From Arthrobacter agilis (GTDB lineage: Bacteria > Actinomycetota > Actinomycetes > Actinomycetales > Micrococcaceae), in contig NZ_NFSC01000031.1 of NCBI RefSeq assembly GCF_002157505.1, forward strand, positions 744,001-808,000: a stretch of DNA of 64,000 nucleotides, in the 5' to 3' direction. The notes under the pieces were generated by a model that worked only from the letters and a program-made list of their open reading frames with translations, was not told where the DNA came from and made no database searches. Numbering within the stretch: the first letter of the stretch is position 1; each line of letters begins with the position of its first letter. The translations under genes were made by a program, and so were the position numbers. Shown here one piece after another: positions 8,598 to 16,375 of the stretch.

Positions 8598-9644
8598 ATG
8601 TCGGCACCGGCAAGCAAGAGTCCCGCGACGCTGCACGACGTCGCCAGGGAGGCGGGGGTCTCCCTCGCAACGGCGTCGCGATCCCTGAACGGCAGTGCGC
8701 GCAAGGTGAACGAGGACTACCGGCAGCGCGTCGTCGAAGCGGCCCAGCGGCTCGGGTACACGACCAACCTGTTCGCGCAGGCCGTGGCCAAGGGCAGCAC
8801 CACCACCGTGGCCCTCCTCGTGGCCGATATCGCGGATCCCTACTTCTCCAGCATCGCGGCCGGCGTCATCGACGCGGCGAGCGAGGAACGCCTCGTGGTG
8901 ACGATCGCCGTCACGGGCCGCGACGCCCAGCGCGAACTGGACACCGTGCGGGCACTGCGCGGACAGCGTCCCCGCGTGATGATCCTCGCCGGCTCCAGGA
9001 CCACGGGGTCGGCGTTCGAGGCCGAACTGCGGACCGAGCTGTCCTCCTTCGAGGACACCGGCGGGAAAGTCGCCTTCATCAGCCAGGACGCGGCACCCTT
9101 CGCGACGGTGCTCCTCGACAACCGGGGCGGGGCACGGGACCTCGCGGTCGCACTGGCCGAGCTCGGGTACCGGGACTTCGCCGTCATCGCCGGACCGGCC
9201 GAGATCCGGACCGCCCAGGAACGTCTTGACGGTTTCTCGGCGGGACTGGCCGAGCACGGCATCTCCCTGCCGGCCGAGCGCATCATCCACTCGGACTTCA
9301 CGCGCGACGGCGGCTACCGTGGCGCCCAGGAACTCCTGGCGTCAGGAGCGCGGGTGGATCTGGTGTTCGCGGTGAACGACGTCATGGCCGTCGGCGTCGT
9401 GTCGGCACTGCGCGACGCCGGGATCGCGCCGGGCGAGGGAATCGGCGTCGCGGGCTTCGATGACATCCCGACGGTGCGGGACATCACGCCCGCCCTGACC
9501 ACCGTCCGCATCCCCCTCGAAGACGTGGGCCGGCGCGCCCTCCAGCTCGCCACCGGATCGGCGTACGGCGCTCCGGATGCGGGCGGCGGTCCGGGACCCA
9601 TCCCGACCGAGACGATCATCCGGGGCAGTACTCCCCGGCGGTAG
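8598..9644 (+). CDS. LacI-family transcriptional regulator
   Basis: A repressor of 348 residues. The N-terminal helix-turn-helix is complete (TLHDVAREAGVSLATASRSL, about residues 10-29), followed by the hinge helix region FAQAVAKGSTTTVALLVADI. The rest is a periplasmic-binding-protein-like effector domain with DLVFAVNDVMAVGVVSALRD and GVAGFDDIP. Start: ATG 8598 with CAGGAGA at 8588-8594; a longer in-frame ORF to 8532 lacks a site and does not fit the family. It is divergent from the oxidoreductase/PmoA pair, and three matching palindromes (538, 8475, 12143) mark its probable regulon. The effector is likely a sugar or sugar acid connected with pectin breakdown, but only the operator pattern supports that. 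Confidence 0.93.
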   Translation: MSAPASKSPATLHDVAREAGVSLATASRSLNGSARKVNEDYRQRVVEAAQRLGYTTNLFAQAVAKGSTTTVALLVADIADPYFSSIAAGVIDAASEERLVVTIAVTGRDAQRELDTVRALRGQRPRVMILAGSRTTGSAFEAELRTELSSFEDTGGKVAFISQDAAPFATVLLDNRGGARDLAVALAELGYRDFAVIAGPAEIRTAQERLDGFSAGLAEHGISLPAERIIHSDFTRDGGYRGAQELLASGARVDLVFAVNDVMAVGVVSALRDAGIAPGEGIGVAGFDDIPTVRDITPALTTVRIPLEDVGRRALQLATGSAYGAPDAGGGPGPIPTETIIRGSTPRR

Positions 9645-9652
9645 GCCTGCGC

Positions 9653-9877
9653 TCAGAGGGGCCGGATCGGATCGGGGTCGACCTCCGGGGCCGCCAGCTT
9701 CACGACGTCGTCGAGGGGCAATTCGGCCACCTCGGCGACCGCTTGAATGTCTTCGCCGTGGCTGATGGCCTCCGCGACGGCCTCCTTCAGCACCAGCTCC
9801 GCGCGGTCGAGTTCGAACTCGACGTCCTCCTTGTCCGCTGCGGCGATGCGGATCTTCTGCAAATCATTCTTCGTCAT
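9653..9877 (-). CDS. Small acidic protein, paralogue of the product at 53074
   Basis: I do not recognise a named family. From ATG 9877 the protein has 74 residues and is strongly acidic and helical. Its C-terminal part, AEAISHGEDIQAVAEVAELP, resembles a helix-turn-helix. The gene at 53074-53316 encodes a clear relative (ASAISNGESLAAVAAIADLS) with similar length and layout. In-frame TTG (9910) and GTG (9898) starts also exist and no start has a good ribosome site, so the N-terminus is uncertain. It ends 8 bp from the convergent lacI stop. A DNA-binding or partner-binding role is possible but not shown. Confidence 0.62.
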   Translation of the reverse strand: MTKNDLQKIRIAAADKEDVEFELDRAELVLKEAVAEAISHGEDIQAVAEVAELPLDDVVKLAAPEVDPDPIRPL

Positions 9878-10219
9878 GGCGCTGGGGGTACCTTCCACAT
9901 CGTGGATCAACGGCGGAACGGTGCCATGCCTCCGGACCGGACTGTCCGCGGACGCGGCGACGGTGACATCGTCGCGCCAATCCTATCCAGAGACCCGGCT
10001 GCAGGGTATGGAATCCTGATCCGGGCGCCTCGCCGCGCCAGAAACCGCCCATTCCCGCCCCTGCAACAAGTTCCGTTCAACAATCACTGCCACTCCGCCG
10101 TCCGGTGCGCTTCCACACGGCTAGGATGGGATCAGCGGATCGTCGGCAACGCACGATCGTGGTCTAGCAGAAGGCCCGCGGCGCCAGGATCGAGCCTGGC
10201 CTAAAGTTCGAGGCTACTG
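9878..10219. other. Intergenic region without a supported gene
   Basis: This divergent spacer should hold promoters for the small gene on the left (a TAGGAT box reads leftward at about 9981-9986) and for the GAF-ANTAR gene on the right (CTAGGATGGGA around 10120-10130). The ORF seen across it on the plus strand has no ribosome site or recognisable motif. No repeat or RNA structure stands out. Confidence 0.5.
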
Positions 10220-10948
10220 ATGGATCCATACCCTCCCTCCAACGAGTTGGGTGCGACGCTCGGTCGCATCCGCGGACTGGTACTGACGCAGGAGACGGCG
10301 CAGCATGCCGTGGACCTCCTTGCCCAGGTTGCGCAGGAGACGATGCCGAACGCATCGGGCGCCGGCGTCTCACTCATCCACGAAGCACAGCGGACCAGTG
10401 TCGGTGCGACGGACGCCCTCGTGCGCACGGCCGATGACCTGCAGTACGACCTGGGCGAAGGACCGTGCCTGACGGCGTGGGCCACCCGATCGCCCGTGAT
10501 GATCGAGGACACGACCACGGACCAGCGGTTCTCGCGGTGGAGCGGCGCGGCGGCCGAAGCGGGAGTGAGGTCGTGCTTCAGCGTTCCGCTGCTGCGGGGC
10601 CGTGACTCCCTCGGCGCCATGAAGGTGTATTCGACCGTGCCCGGCGCGTTCGACGAGGCCGATCGCGCCCGCCTCACGAGCCTGTCGGTTGCCGCCTCGG
10701 CCCTGCTCGGGCACGTGCAGACGTCCGAGACGTCGACGCGGATCAGCAGTGAACTGCGCGAGTCGCTCCGGTCACGGGACCTCGTCGGCATCGCGAAGGG
10801 AATCCTCATGCAGCGCGAAGGGCTCACCGAGGCCGAGGCGCTGGCTGCGCTCACCGCCCGCGCGCGCAGTACGGGCATTCCGTTCGGCCAGCTGACCGCG
10901 GACATCGTGAACGGGCATGGTGCATCAGGGAGAAGGGGCGCTCCGTGA
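10220..10948 (+). CDS. GAF-ANTAR transcription antitermination regulator
   Basis: A protein of 242 residues. A GAF sensor domain covers about 15-165, including LGEGPCLTAW, VRSCFSVPLL and DSLGAMKVYS. An ANTAR RNA-binding domain covers about 175-235, including ELRESLRSRDLVGIAKGILM and TEAEALAALTARARSTG. ANTAR proteins bind paired hairpins in nascent RNA and prevent termination. In actinobacteria GAF-ANTAR proteins are often linked to stress or nutrient responses. Start: ATG 10220, with no strong ribosome site. Its stop overlaps the start of the next small gene (10945), so the two are co-translated. Its RNA targets are not identifiable in this window. Confidence 0.9.
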   Translation: MDPYPPSNELGATLGRIRGLVLTQETAQHAVDLLAQVAQETMPNASGAGVSLIHEAQRTSVGATDALVRTADDLQYDLGEGPCLTAWATRSPVMIEDTTTDQRFSRWSGAAAEAGVRSCFSVPLLRGRDSLGAMKVYSTVPGAFDEADRARLTSLSVAASALLGHVQTSETSTRISSELRESLRSRDLVGIAKGILMQREGLTEAEALAALTARARSTGIPFGQLTADIVNGHGASGRRGAP

Positions 10949-11235
10949 TCGGGTTTCCGCATGCGGAGGAACAGCGGGCGCTCATCAACGCGGCCGTCGT
11001 CGAATCGGGCTTCACGGTCGGCGAGGTGTGGCTGCACTACTTCTCCCTGAGCGGTGAGGTCGACGAATACGAGGTCGAGGCCTACCTGACGGGGCTCATG
11101 CCCCTGCCGTCCCTCGAGTGCGACCTTCTCGCCCTCGCGGTGAACGAGCTCATCGACGACCTCCCGCCCAGGCGGCGCGCTCCCTTCAGCGACGAACTCA
11201 TCCGTTCCCATGCGGGATCGGGGGACGCGGAGTAG
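10945..11235 (+). CDS. Conserved-looking small protein co-translated with the GAF-ANTAR regulator
   Basis: The protein of 96 residues has no recognised domain. It is acidic, with a Trp-containing segment (GFTVGEVWLHYFSLSGEVDE) and a helical stretch (LECDLLALAVNELIDDLP). The GTG start at 10945 overlaps the preceding stop (GTGA), with AGAAGGGG upstream, which argues strongly that it is expressed with the regulator. It could modulate that regulator, but this is only inferred from coupling. Confidence 0.72.
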   Translation: MIGFPHAEEQRALINAAVVESGFTVGEVWLHYFSLSGEVDEYEVEAYLTGLMPLPSLECDLLALAVNELIDDLPPRRRAPFSDELIRSHAGSGDAE

Positions 11236-11301
11236 TCCCCGGCCCTCAGTGCTACTCCAGGGGCATCCCCTGCCCCTTCCCCTCGTGTCGGAGCCGCGGC
11301 G

Positions 11302-11307
11302 TACCCT
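11302..11307 (+). promoter_or_regulatory. -10 box, probable leaderless promoter of the gene at 11314
   Basis: TACCCT fits the TANNNT pattern and stands exactly six bases before ATG 11314, with no room for a Shine-Dalgarno site. The duplicate gene has the same geometry at 11744. Both continue CGTCGCATGG or GGTCGCATGG, so the promoter was duplicated with the gene. Confidence 0.55.
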
Positions 11308-11313
11308 CGTCGC

Positions 11314-11607
11314 ATGGCAGAACGACCGGGATGGCACGGCATCCCACCCAGCGCTGACAGGTACAGTCCACCTCTCCAGCTCGAGGCACCGGAGAGCGGC
11401 ATCACCGAGCCCCGCAGGTCACCTGCGCTCTGGGTCGACCTCGACTACCCCGACGGCTCCACGCGGACCCTGAAGGGCTTCGCCATGGCCTGGACGGCGA
11501 CGGCGGTCCTCGCCCAGTGGATCGAATACTCCCGGGCCCGCGAGGCATGGGTGGACGCGGCGCGCTGCCGACGCCGCGAACTGAAGCCGCAGACGCGGGC
11601 CGCCTGA
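11314..11607 (+). CDS. Small protein of unknown function, copy 1 of a tandem pair
   Basis: The protein of 97 residues has no named family that I recognise. It shares nearly its whole length with the product at 11799: both have GWHG near the start, then PPLQLEAP, PALWVDL, a YP-GS stretch, GFAMAWTA and AVLAQW, and an AREAWV stretch followed by a conserved Cys and RR. The many Trp residues and the mixed helix pattern suggest a compact globular or nucleic-acid-binding domain. Transcription is probably leaderless from the TACCCT box at 11302. The pair arose by local duplication; the spacer (11608-11755) is filled with degenerate GGTTCCTG/GGCACCGCTCC repeats. Confidence 0.78.
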   Translation: MAERPGWHGIPPSADRYSPPLQLEAPESGITEPRRSPALWVDLDYPDGSTRTLKGFAMAWTATAVLAQWIEYSRAREAWVDAARCRRRELKPQTRAA

Positions 11608-11690
11608 CGGCTTCCTGCCGGCGCGCCGGTTCCTGCCGCCGCGCTGGTTCCTGGCACCACCTCAGGCACCGCTCCTGGCACCGCTCCCCG
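11608..11690. repeat. Degenerate short repeats between the duplicated small genes
   Basis: The spacer contains imperfect tandem words such as GGTTCCTGCC, GGTTCCTGGC and GGCACCGCTCCTGGCACCGCTCC. They are irregular and probably remnants of the duplication or slippage. No promoter or RNA function is evident. Confidence 0.45.
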
Positions 11691-11743
11691 CACGTGACCC
11701 GCGCACTCGACCGCGGCCCGCTCCTGCCGGACCGGCCTCCTCG

Positions 11744-11806
11744 TAGAGTGGTCGCATGGACAAGCCACCGTCGCGCTCCCGCGCCCGGGTAGGCCCGCAT
11801 GGCTAG
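11744..11806 (+). promoter_or_regulatory. Promoter and 16-codon upstream ORF before copy 2
   Basis: A TAGAGT box (11744-11749) stands six bases before ATG 11756, exactly as in copy 1. That ATG opens a short frame (MDKPPSRSRARVGPHG, stop 11804-11806) that overlaps the ATG of the real gene at 11799 by eight bases. So the ancestral leaderless start may now drive a tiny upstream ORF, with the main gene read by re-initiation. It may simply be a relic. Confidence 0.4.
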
Positions 11807-12095
11807 GGCTGCCGGCTGGCACGGGCTTCCTCCGACGACGCACCAGTTCGTACCTCCGCTCCAGCTGGAAGCGCCTACCGGGCCCATCACCGAGTCCGTC
11901 TCCCCCGCCCCGGCGCTCTGGGTGGACCTCGAGTACCCGAACGGCTCACGGCAGACCGTGCGCGGATTCGCGATGGCCTGGACCGCCTCCGCCGTCCTCG
12001 CGCAGTGGGTCGAATTCTCGATCGCCCGGGAAGCGTGGGTGCGCCCCGACCAGTGCACACGCCGCGACCTCCCCCGCCGGACCGACGGCACCTGA
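11799..12095 (+). CDS. Small protein of unknown function, copy 2 of a tandem pair
   Basis: The protein of 98 residues is clearly paralogous to the one at 11314, with the same blocks GWHG, PPLQLEAP, PALWVDLEYPNGS, GFAMAWTASAVLAQWVE and AREAWV, and a Cys-RR near the end. Differences cluster in loops. No catalytic motif is visible. The frame starts at ATG 11799, inside the end of a 16-codon upstream ORF. It ends 47 bp before the LacI-type site of the next operon, so the two are probably independent. Confidence 0.75.
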   Translation: MARAAGWHGLPPTTHQFVPPLQLEAPTGPITESVSPAPALWVDLEYPNGSRQTVRGFAMAWTASAVLAQWVEFSIAREAWVRPDQCTRRDLPRRTDGT

Positions 12096-12142
12096 CCCTC
12101 GCCTCGCTTATTGCCCCTCTCTCCTTCTTCCCCTAGACTCCC

Positions 12143-12156
12143 GGTAAGCGCTTTCC
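12143..12156. promoter_or_regulatory. LacI-type operator before the three-gene sugar operon
   Basis: GGTAAGCGCTTTCC is a 14-mer palindrome centred on CG, with one mismatched pair between the arms. It lies 27 bp before ATG 12184 and shows the same half-site pattern as 538 and 8475. A CCTAGACT box just upstream (about 12132-12139) may be the -10, so repressor binding would block transcription. Confidence 0.7.
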
Positions 12157-12183
12157 GCGCTGCCGGAACCAAGAGGAGCATCA

Positions 12184-13371
12184 ATGTCGACGAGGACAAT
12201 CGGAATCATCATGAATGGCGTCTCAGGACGGATGGGATACAGGCAGCACCTGGTCCGCTCCATCCTCGCCATCCGGGACCAGGGAGGAGTCCTCCTCTCC
12301 GATGGCAGCCGGGTCCAGGTGGAGCCGATCCTCGTGGGTCGCAACGAGGCGAAGCTCGCCGAACTCGCGGCGAAGCACGGCATCGAGCACTACTCGACCG
12401 ACCTCGACAGCGTCCTGGCGGACCCGACCTGGGAGATCTACGCGGACTTCCTCGTGACCAAGGCCCGGTCCGCGGCCATCCGGAAGGCCATCGCGGCCGG
12501 CAAGGCGATCTACACCGAGAAGCCCACGGCCGAGACGGCCGCCGATGCCCTCGAGCTCGCGAACCTCGCCGAAGCGGCCGGCATCAAGAACGGCGTGGTG
12601 CACGACAAGCTGTACCTGCCGGGCATGCAGAAGCTCAAGCGCCTCGTGGACTCCGGATTCTTCGGCCGCATCCTCTCGGTCCGCGGCGAGTTCGGCTACT
12701 GGGTCTTCGAGGGCGACTGGCAGGACGCCCAGCGCCCCAGCTGGAACTACCGCACGGAGGACGGCGGCGGCATCGTCGTCGACATGTTCCCGCACTGGAG
12801 CTACGTCCTCGAGAACCTCTTCGGCAAGGTGGAGTCCGTCTACGCCCGCGCCGTCACGCACATCGAGGAGCGCGTCGACGAGCAGGGCCGCCCCTACCGC
12901 GCCACGGCCGACGACGCCGCCTACGCCGTCTTCGAGCTGGAGGGCGGCATCGTCGCACAGCTCAACTCCAGCTGGACCGTCCGCGTGAACCGCGACGAGC
13001 TCGTGCAGTTCCAGGTGGACGGAACGCACGGTTCGGCCGTCGTCGGGCTGTTCGGCTGCAAGATCCAGCCGCGCAACGCCACGCCGAAGCCGGTCTGGAA
13101 CCCCGACCTCGAGGACACGCACGACTACGACGCCGACTGGATCGATGTCCCCACCAACGAGGTGTTCGAGAACGGCTTCAAGACGCAGTGGGAGGTCTTC
13201 CTGCGCCACGTCCTGGAGGATGGCCCGCACCCGTACGACTTCCTCGCCGGTGCCCGCGGCATGTACCTCGCGGAGCAGGGACTCGAGAGCTCCCGCTCCG
13301 GACGCCGTCTGGAACTGCAGGACGTGCGCACCACCGCGCTCCCCCTCGAGGAAGCGGTCACGCTGGCATGA
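12184..13371 (+). CDS. Gfo/Idh/MocA-family oxidoreductase, second locus copy
   Basis: The protein has 395 residues with an N-terminal nucleotide-binding domain (TIGIIMNGVSGRMGYRQHL), then AGKAIYTEKPTAE with the family EKP lysine. The substrate domain includes GGIVVDMFPHWSYVLENLFG. The N-terminus, with NGVSGRMG, differs from the copy at 7286, so the two are distant members rather than a recent duplication. ATG 12184 is preceded by AAGAGGAG. It is the first gene of three joined by ATGA overlaps (12184, 13368, 14519). With a downstream aldolase-like enzyme and an isomerase, it probably oxidises a sugar or a keto-sugar intermediate with NAD(P)+. Confidence 0.88.
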   Translation: MSTRTIGIIMNGVSGRMGYRQHLVRSILAIRDQGGVLLSDGSRVQVEPILVGRNEAKLAELAAKHGIEHYSTDLDSVLADPTWEIYADFLVTKARSAAIRKAIAAGKAIYTEKPTAETAADALELANLAEAAGIKNGVVHDKLYLPGMQKLKRLVDSGFFGRILSVRGEFGYWVFEGDWQDAQRPSWNYRTEDGGGIVVDMFPHWSYVLENLFGKVESVYARAVTHIEERVDEQGRPYRATADDAAYAVFELEGGIVAQLNSSWTVRVNRDELVQFQVDGTHGSAVVGLFGCKIQPRNATPKPVWNPDLEDTHDYDADWIDVPTNEVFENGFKTQWEVFLRHVLEDGPHPYDFLAGARGMYLAEQGLESSRSGRRLELQDVRTTALPLEEAVTLA

Positions 13372-14522
13372 TCACCCTCGTCGATGCGGCGGGGACTCCA
13401 TCCGCCGTCGAACTTCTTCCCGCGCCGTCGTTCTCGAAGCCGACCGCGCCCCTGTCCAGCCGGACCGTGTATGCGGCGGCGCACGTGGTTCCCCGCACGA
13501 CGGCGGAGAACGTGCCCGGTGCCCCCGCGGACCTCGACTGGGATGCGACCCTGGCGTTCCGGCACCACCTGTGGTCCTGGGGGCTGGGCGTCGCGGACGC
13601 AATGGATACCGCCCAGCGGAACATGGGGCTCGACCCCGCCGCGACCCGGGAACTCATAGCGCGCAGTGCTGCCGAGGCCCGTTCCGTCGGCGGCGCCCTC
13701 GTGGCCGGCGTGAACACGGACCACGTCGAGGACCCGGTGATCTCCCTCGACGCGGTGATCGACGCCTACAAGGACCAGCTCCACTTCACGGAGGACGCAG
13801 GGGCATCGGTCGTGCTGATGGCGAGCCGGCACCTGGCACGCGCCGCACGGACCGCCGAGGACTACCAGCGGGTGTACTCCGAGGTGCTGGCTGCGGCCGG
13901 CGCCCCCGTGATCCTGCACTGGCTCGGCAGCGCCTTCGACCCCGAGCTCGGGACCTACTTCGGCTCCGCGGACACGGGCGCGGCGTCCTCGACCCTGCTC
14001 AAGATCATCGCCAACTCCCCCGACAAGGTGGCGGGCGTCAAGATGAGCCTGCTCGATGCGGACTCCGAACGGGCGGTCCGCGCACAGCTCAACGCTCCCG
14101 CGCGCATGTTCACCGGAGACGATTTCAACTACGTCTCGCTCATCGGCGGGGATTCCTCGGGCTACTCCGACGCGCTCCTCGGCGCCTTCGCCGCGCTCGG
14201 TCCGCATGCTTCGGCGGCCGTCCAGGCGCTCGACGCCGGCGACTCGAACGCGTACGCCCGGATCCTCGGGCCCACCGAGGCGCTGTCACGCCAGATCTTC
14301 GCGGCGCCGACGTTCTACTACAAGACGGGCGTCGCCTTCCTCAGCTGGCTCAACGGGCACCAGCCCGGCGTCGCGCTGGTGGGCGGACTGCATTCGGCCC
14401 GCAGCCTGCCGCACCTGTCGGAGATCGTCCGCCTCGCCAACCACTGCGGGGCCCTCGAACAACCGGAGCTGGCCCGCGAACGCTGGCACGCGCTGCTGCG
14501 CGTGAGTGGGGTGGCGGCATGA
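13368..14522 (+). CDS. Dihydrodipicolinate-synthase-like protein (DUF993)
   Basis: The protein of 384 residues matches the DUF993 group of aldolase-like TIM barrels. Features seen are TLAFRHHLWSWGLGVADAMDTAQR, which is split here by convention, GGALVAGVNTDHVED, PVILHWLGSAFDPELGTYFG, KVAGVKMSLLDADSE (with a possible Schiff-base lysine in GVKMSLLD) and MFTGDDFNYVSLI. No reaction has been established for the family to my knowledge. The start ATG overlaps the previous stop (ATGA) and the end overlaps the next start the same way, so the three products are made together. Aldol cleavage of an oxidised sugar is the natural guess. Confidence 0.82.
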   Translation: MITLVDAAGTPSAVELLPAPSFSKPTAPLSSRTVYAAAHVVPRTTAENVPGAPADLDWDATLAFRHHLWSWGLGVADAMDTAQRNMGLDPAATRELIARSAAEARSVGGALVAGVNTDHVEDPVISLDAVIDAYKDQLHFTEDAGASVVLMASRHLARAARTAEDYQRVYSEVLAAAGAPVILHWLGSAFDPELGTYFGSADTGAASSTLLKIIANSPDKVAGVKMSLLDADSERAVRAQLNAPARMFTGDDFNYVSLIGGDSSGYSDALLGAFAALGPHASAAVQALDAGDSNAYARILGPTEALSRQIFAAPTFYYKTGVAFLSWLNGHQPGVALVGGLHSARSLPHLSEIVRLANHCGALEQPELARERWHALLRVSGVAA

Positions 14523-15406
14523 CGCCGAACGAGCGCCTGTCGATCAACCAGGCCACCATCAAGTACGCCCCCCTTGGCGAAGCGCTCCGGGTGACCGCCG
14601 ACGCCGGTATCACCAGCATCGGCCTGTGGCGGGATTCCGTGGAGTCCGCCTCACTGCCCGAGGCGGCACGGCTCCTCGCCGACTCGGGACTGCGGTTCTC
14701 CAGCCTCTGCCGCGGCGGTTTCTTCACCGTGCCGGAGGGCCGTGCACGCCGTGCCGCGATGGACGACAACCGCAGGGCGATCGAGGAGACCGCCCAGCTC
14801 GCGGCCGCGGGTACTGCCGGCTCCGCCGCGGTCCTCGTGATGGTCGCCGGCGGTATCCCCCAGGGATCGAAGGACCTCGCCGGAGCCCGCGCCATGGTGC
14901 AGGACGCCCTCGGGGAGCTGGCGGCGGACGCGCAGGCCGCAGGAGTGACACTCGCCCTCGAGCCGCTCCATCCGATGTACGCCTCGGACCGGGCCGTCAT
15001 CTCCACGCTGAAGCAGGCCCTCGATCTTGCCTCACCCTTCCCTTCCTCCGCGGTCGGAGTGGTCGTCGACACCTTCCACGTCTGGTGGGATCCGGAGCTG
15101 TTCGAGCAGGTCGCGCGGGCAGGTGCGGAGGGTCGGATCGCGAGTTACCAGGTCTGTGACTGGAAGACCCCCCTCGCCGCGGACGTCCTGCTGTCCCGTC
15201 ACTACCCGGGCGACGGCGTCATCGACTTCGCTGCCATCACCCGTGCCGTCACGGCGGCCGGTTATGCCGGTGATATCGAGGTAGAGCTCTTCAACCAGGA
15301 CATCTGGGACACCCCGCCGGCGGACGCCGTCGCGCGGACCATCGAGGGCTTCGAAGCGAACGTCGCGCTCCACCTGGGCTCCCTGAGCGGCGACGCCCGG
15401 CCGTAG
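14519..15406 (+). CDS. Sugar phosphate isomerase/epimerase-like TIM-barrel protein
   Basis: The protein of 295 residues belongs to the AP-endonuclease-2-like xylose isomerase barrel superfamily (IolE/IolI/Hyi type). Typical metal-site segments are ALEPLHPMYASDRAVIS (Glu and His), VGVVVDTFHVWWDP (Asp and His), SYQVCDWKTPL, and IEVELFNQDIWDT (final Glu). It would isomerise, epimerise or dehydrate a sugar, keto-sugar or inositol derivative using a divalent metal. It ends the operon that begins at 12184, with an ATGA overlap to the DUF993 gene. About 130 bp of non-coding DNA follows before the SRPBCC gene, with no obvious terminator. Confidence 0.86.
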   Translation: MTPNERLSINQATIKYAPLGEALRVTADAGITSIGLWRDSVESASLPEAARLLADSGLRFSSLCRGGFFTVPEGRARRAAMDDNRRAIEETAQLAAAGTAGSAAVLVMVAGGIPQGSKDLAGARAMVQDALGELAADAQAAGVTLALEPLHPMYASDRAVISTLKQALDLASPFPSSAVGVVVDTFHVWWDPELFEQVARAGAEGRIASYQVCDWKTPLAADVLLSRHYPGDGVIDFAAITRAVTAAGYAGDIEVELFNQDIWDTPPADAVARTIEGFEANVALHLGSLSGDARP

Positions 15407-15534
15407 CAGGGGTAACACGGGGCGGCTTCAAAGGCCGGCATGGGCCGCGGGGACTGGCCATACCCCCGGCGCACCCCATATGCTAAGCATGCTGATGAAT
15501 CAGCGAACGTATCCCACCAGCCAAGGAGGGCAAG

Positions 15535-16356
15535 ATGACCACGAAGGTCGAAGAAACCGTTGTAGTGAATCTTCCAGTGACGACCGTGTACAACCAGTGG
15601 ACGCAGTTCGAGGAATTCCCGCACTTCATGGGCGGCATCAAGCAAATCACCCAGCTCAGCGACGACCGCCTCGAGTGGGTCGCGGAAATCGGCGGGGTCC
15701 GCCGTCAGTGGGAAGCTCGAATCCTCGAGCAGGTACCGGACCGGAAAGTCTCGTGGGCGGCTACGGAGGGTGCGACCAATGCAGGCACCGTCTCCTTCGA
15801 GGACCTCGGCGGGACCACCCGCGTCAATCTGGTGCTCGAGTACGAGCCCGAAGGACTGGTCGAGAAGATCGGCGACAAGCTGAACGTCGTCGAGAACCAG
15901 GCGAAGGCCGACCTCCAGAAGTTCAAGACATTCATCGAGTCGGAGAGCTACTCGACCGGCGCGTGGCGCGGCACCGTGGCCGGGCAGCCCGGAACTCCCA
16001 CGGTCGAAGACGCCGAGCAGTCGCGCGGTGACAGCGGCAAGGCCGGTGTGTCCGGCAAGGTCGCTGCCGGGGTCGGGCTCGCCGCGGCAGCCACGGTGGC
16101 AGGGGTAGCTGCAGCAGCAGCGAACAAGGGGAAGGAAGAGGAGACCGAGGTCGACACCGTCACGGTCACCGAAACCGCCCCCGTCGCGCCCGCGACTTCG
16201 GTCCCGACGACGACCCCCGTCGTGAGTGACACAGACGTCGACGCCGTTCCCGCCGTGGACGGAATCCCGGGCACGGGCGTCCCCTCGGACAGCCAGGGCC
16301 TGCAGGACGACACGCTGATCGACGACGACCCGATCAACCGCCGGGGCACGATCTAG
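15535..16356 (+). CDS. SRPBCC-family protein with C-terminal membrane segment
   Basis: The protein has 273 residues. Residues 1-140 form an SRPBCC (polyketide cyclase/dehydrase-like) helix-grip fold, seen in VNLPVTTVYNQWTQFEEFPHF, WEARILEQVPDRKVSW and TRVNLVLEYEPEGLVEKIGD. A small linker is followed by an alanine-glycine-rich hydrophobic stretch (about 174-197), which could cross the membrane. The tail is acidic and rich in Thr, Pro and Asp, ending DDDPINRRGTI. ATG 15535 has AAGGAGGG before it. Such SRPBCC proteins bind hydrophobic ligands, and the membrane tail is the odd part. It is a single-gene unit ended by the hairpin at 16376. Confidence 0.85.
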   Translation: MTTKVEETVVVNLPVTTVYNQWTQFEEFPHFMGGIKQITQLSDDRLEWVAEIGGVRRQWEARILEQVPDRKVSWAATEGATNAGTVSFEDLGGTTRVNLVLEYEPEGLVEKIGDKLNVVENQAKADLQKFKTFIESESYSTGAWRGTVAGQPGTPTVEDAEQSRGDSGKAGVSGKVAAGVGLAAAATVAGVAAAAANKGKEEETEVDTVTVTETAPVAPATSVPTTTPVVSDTDVDAVPAVDGIPGTGVPSDSQGLQDDTLIDDDPINRRGTI

Positions 16357-16375
16357 TCCCAGCAGTTCCGCGGAC

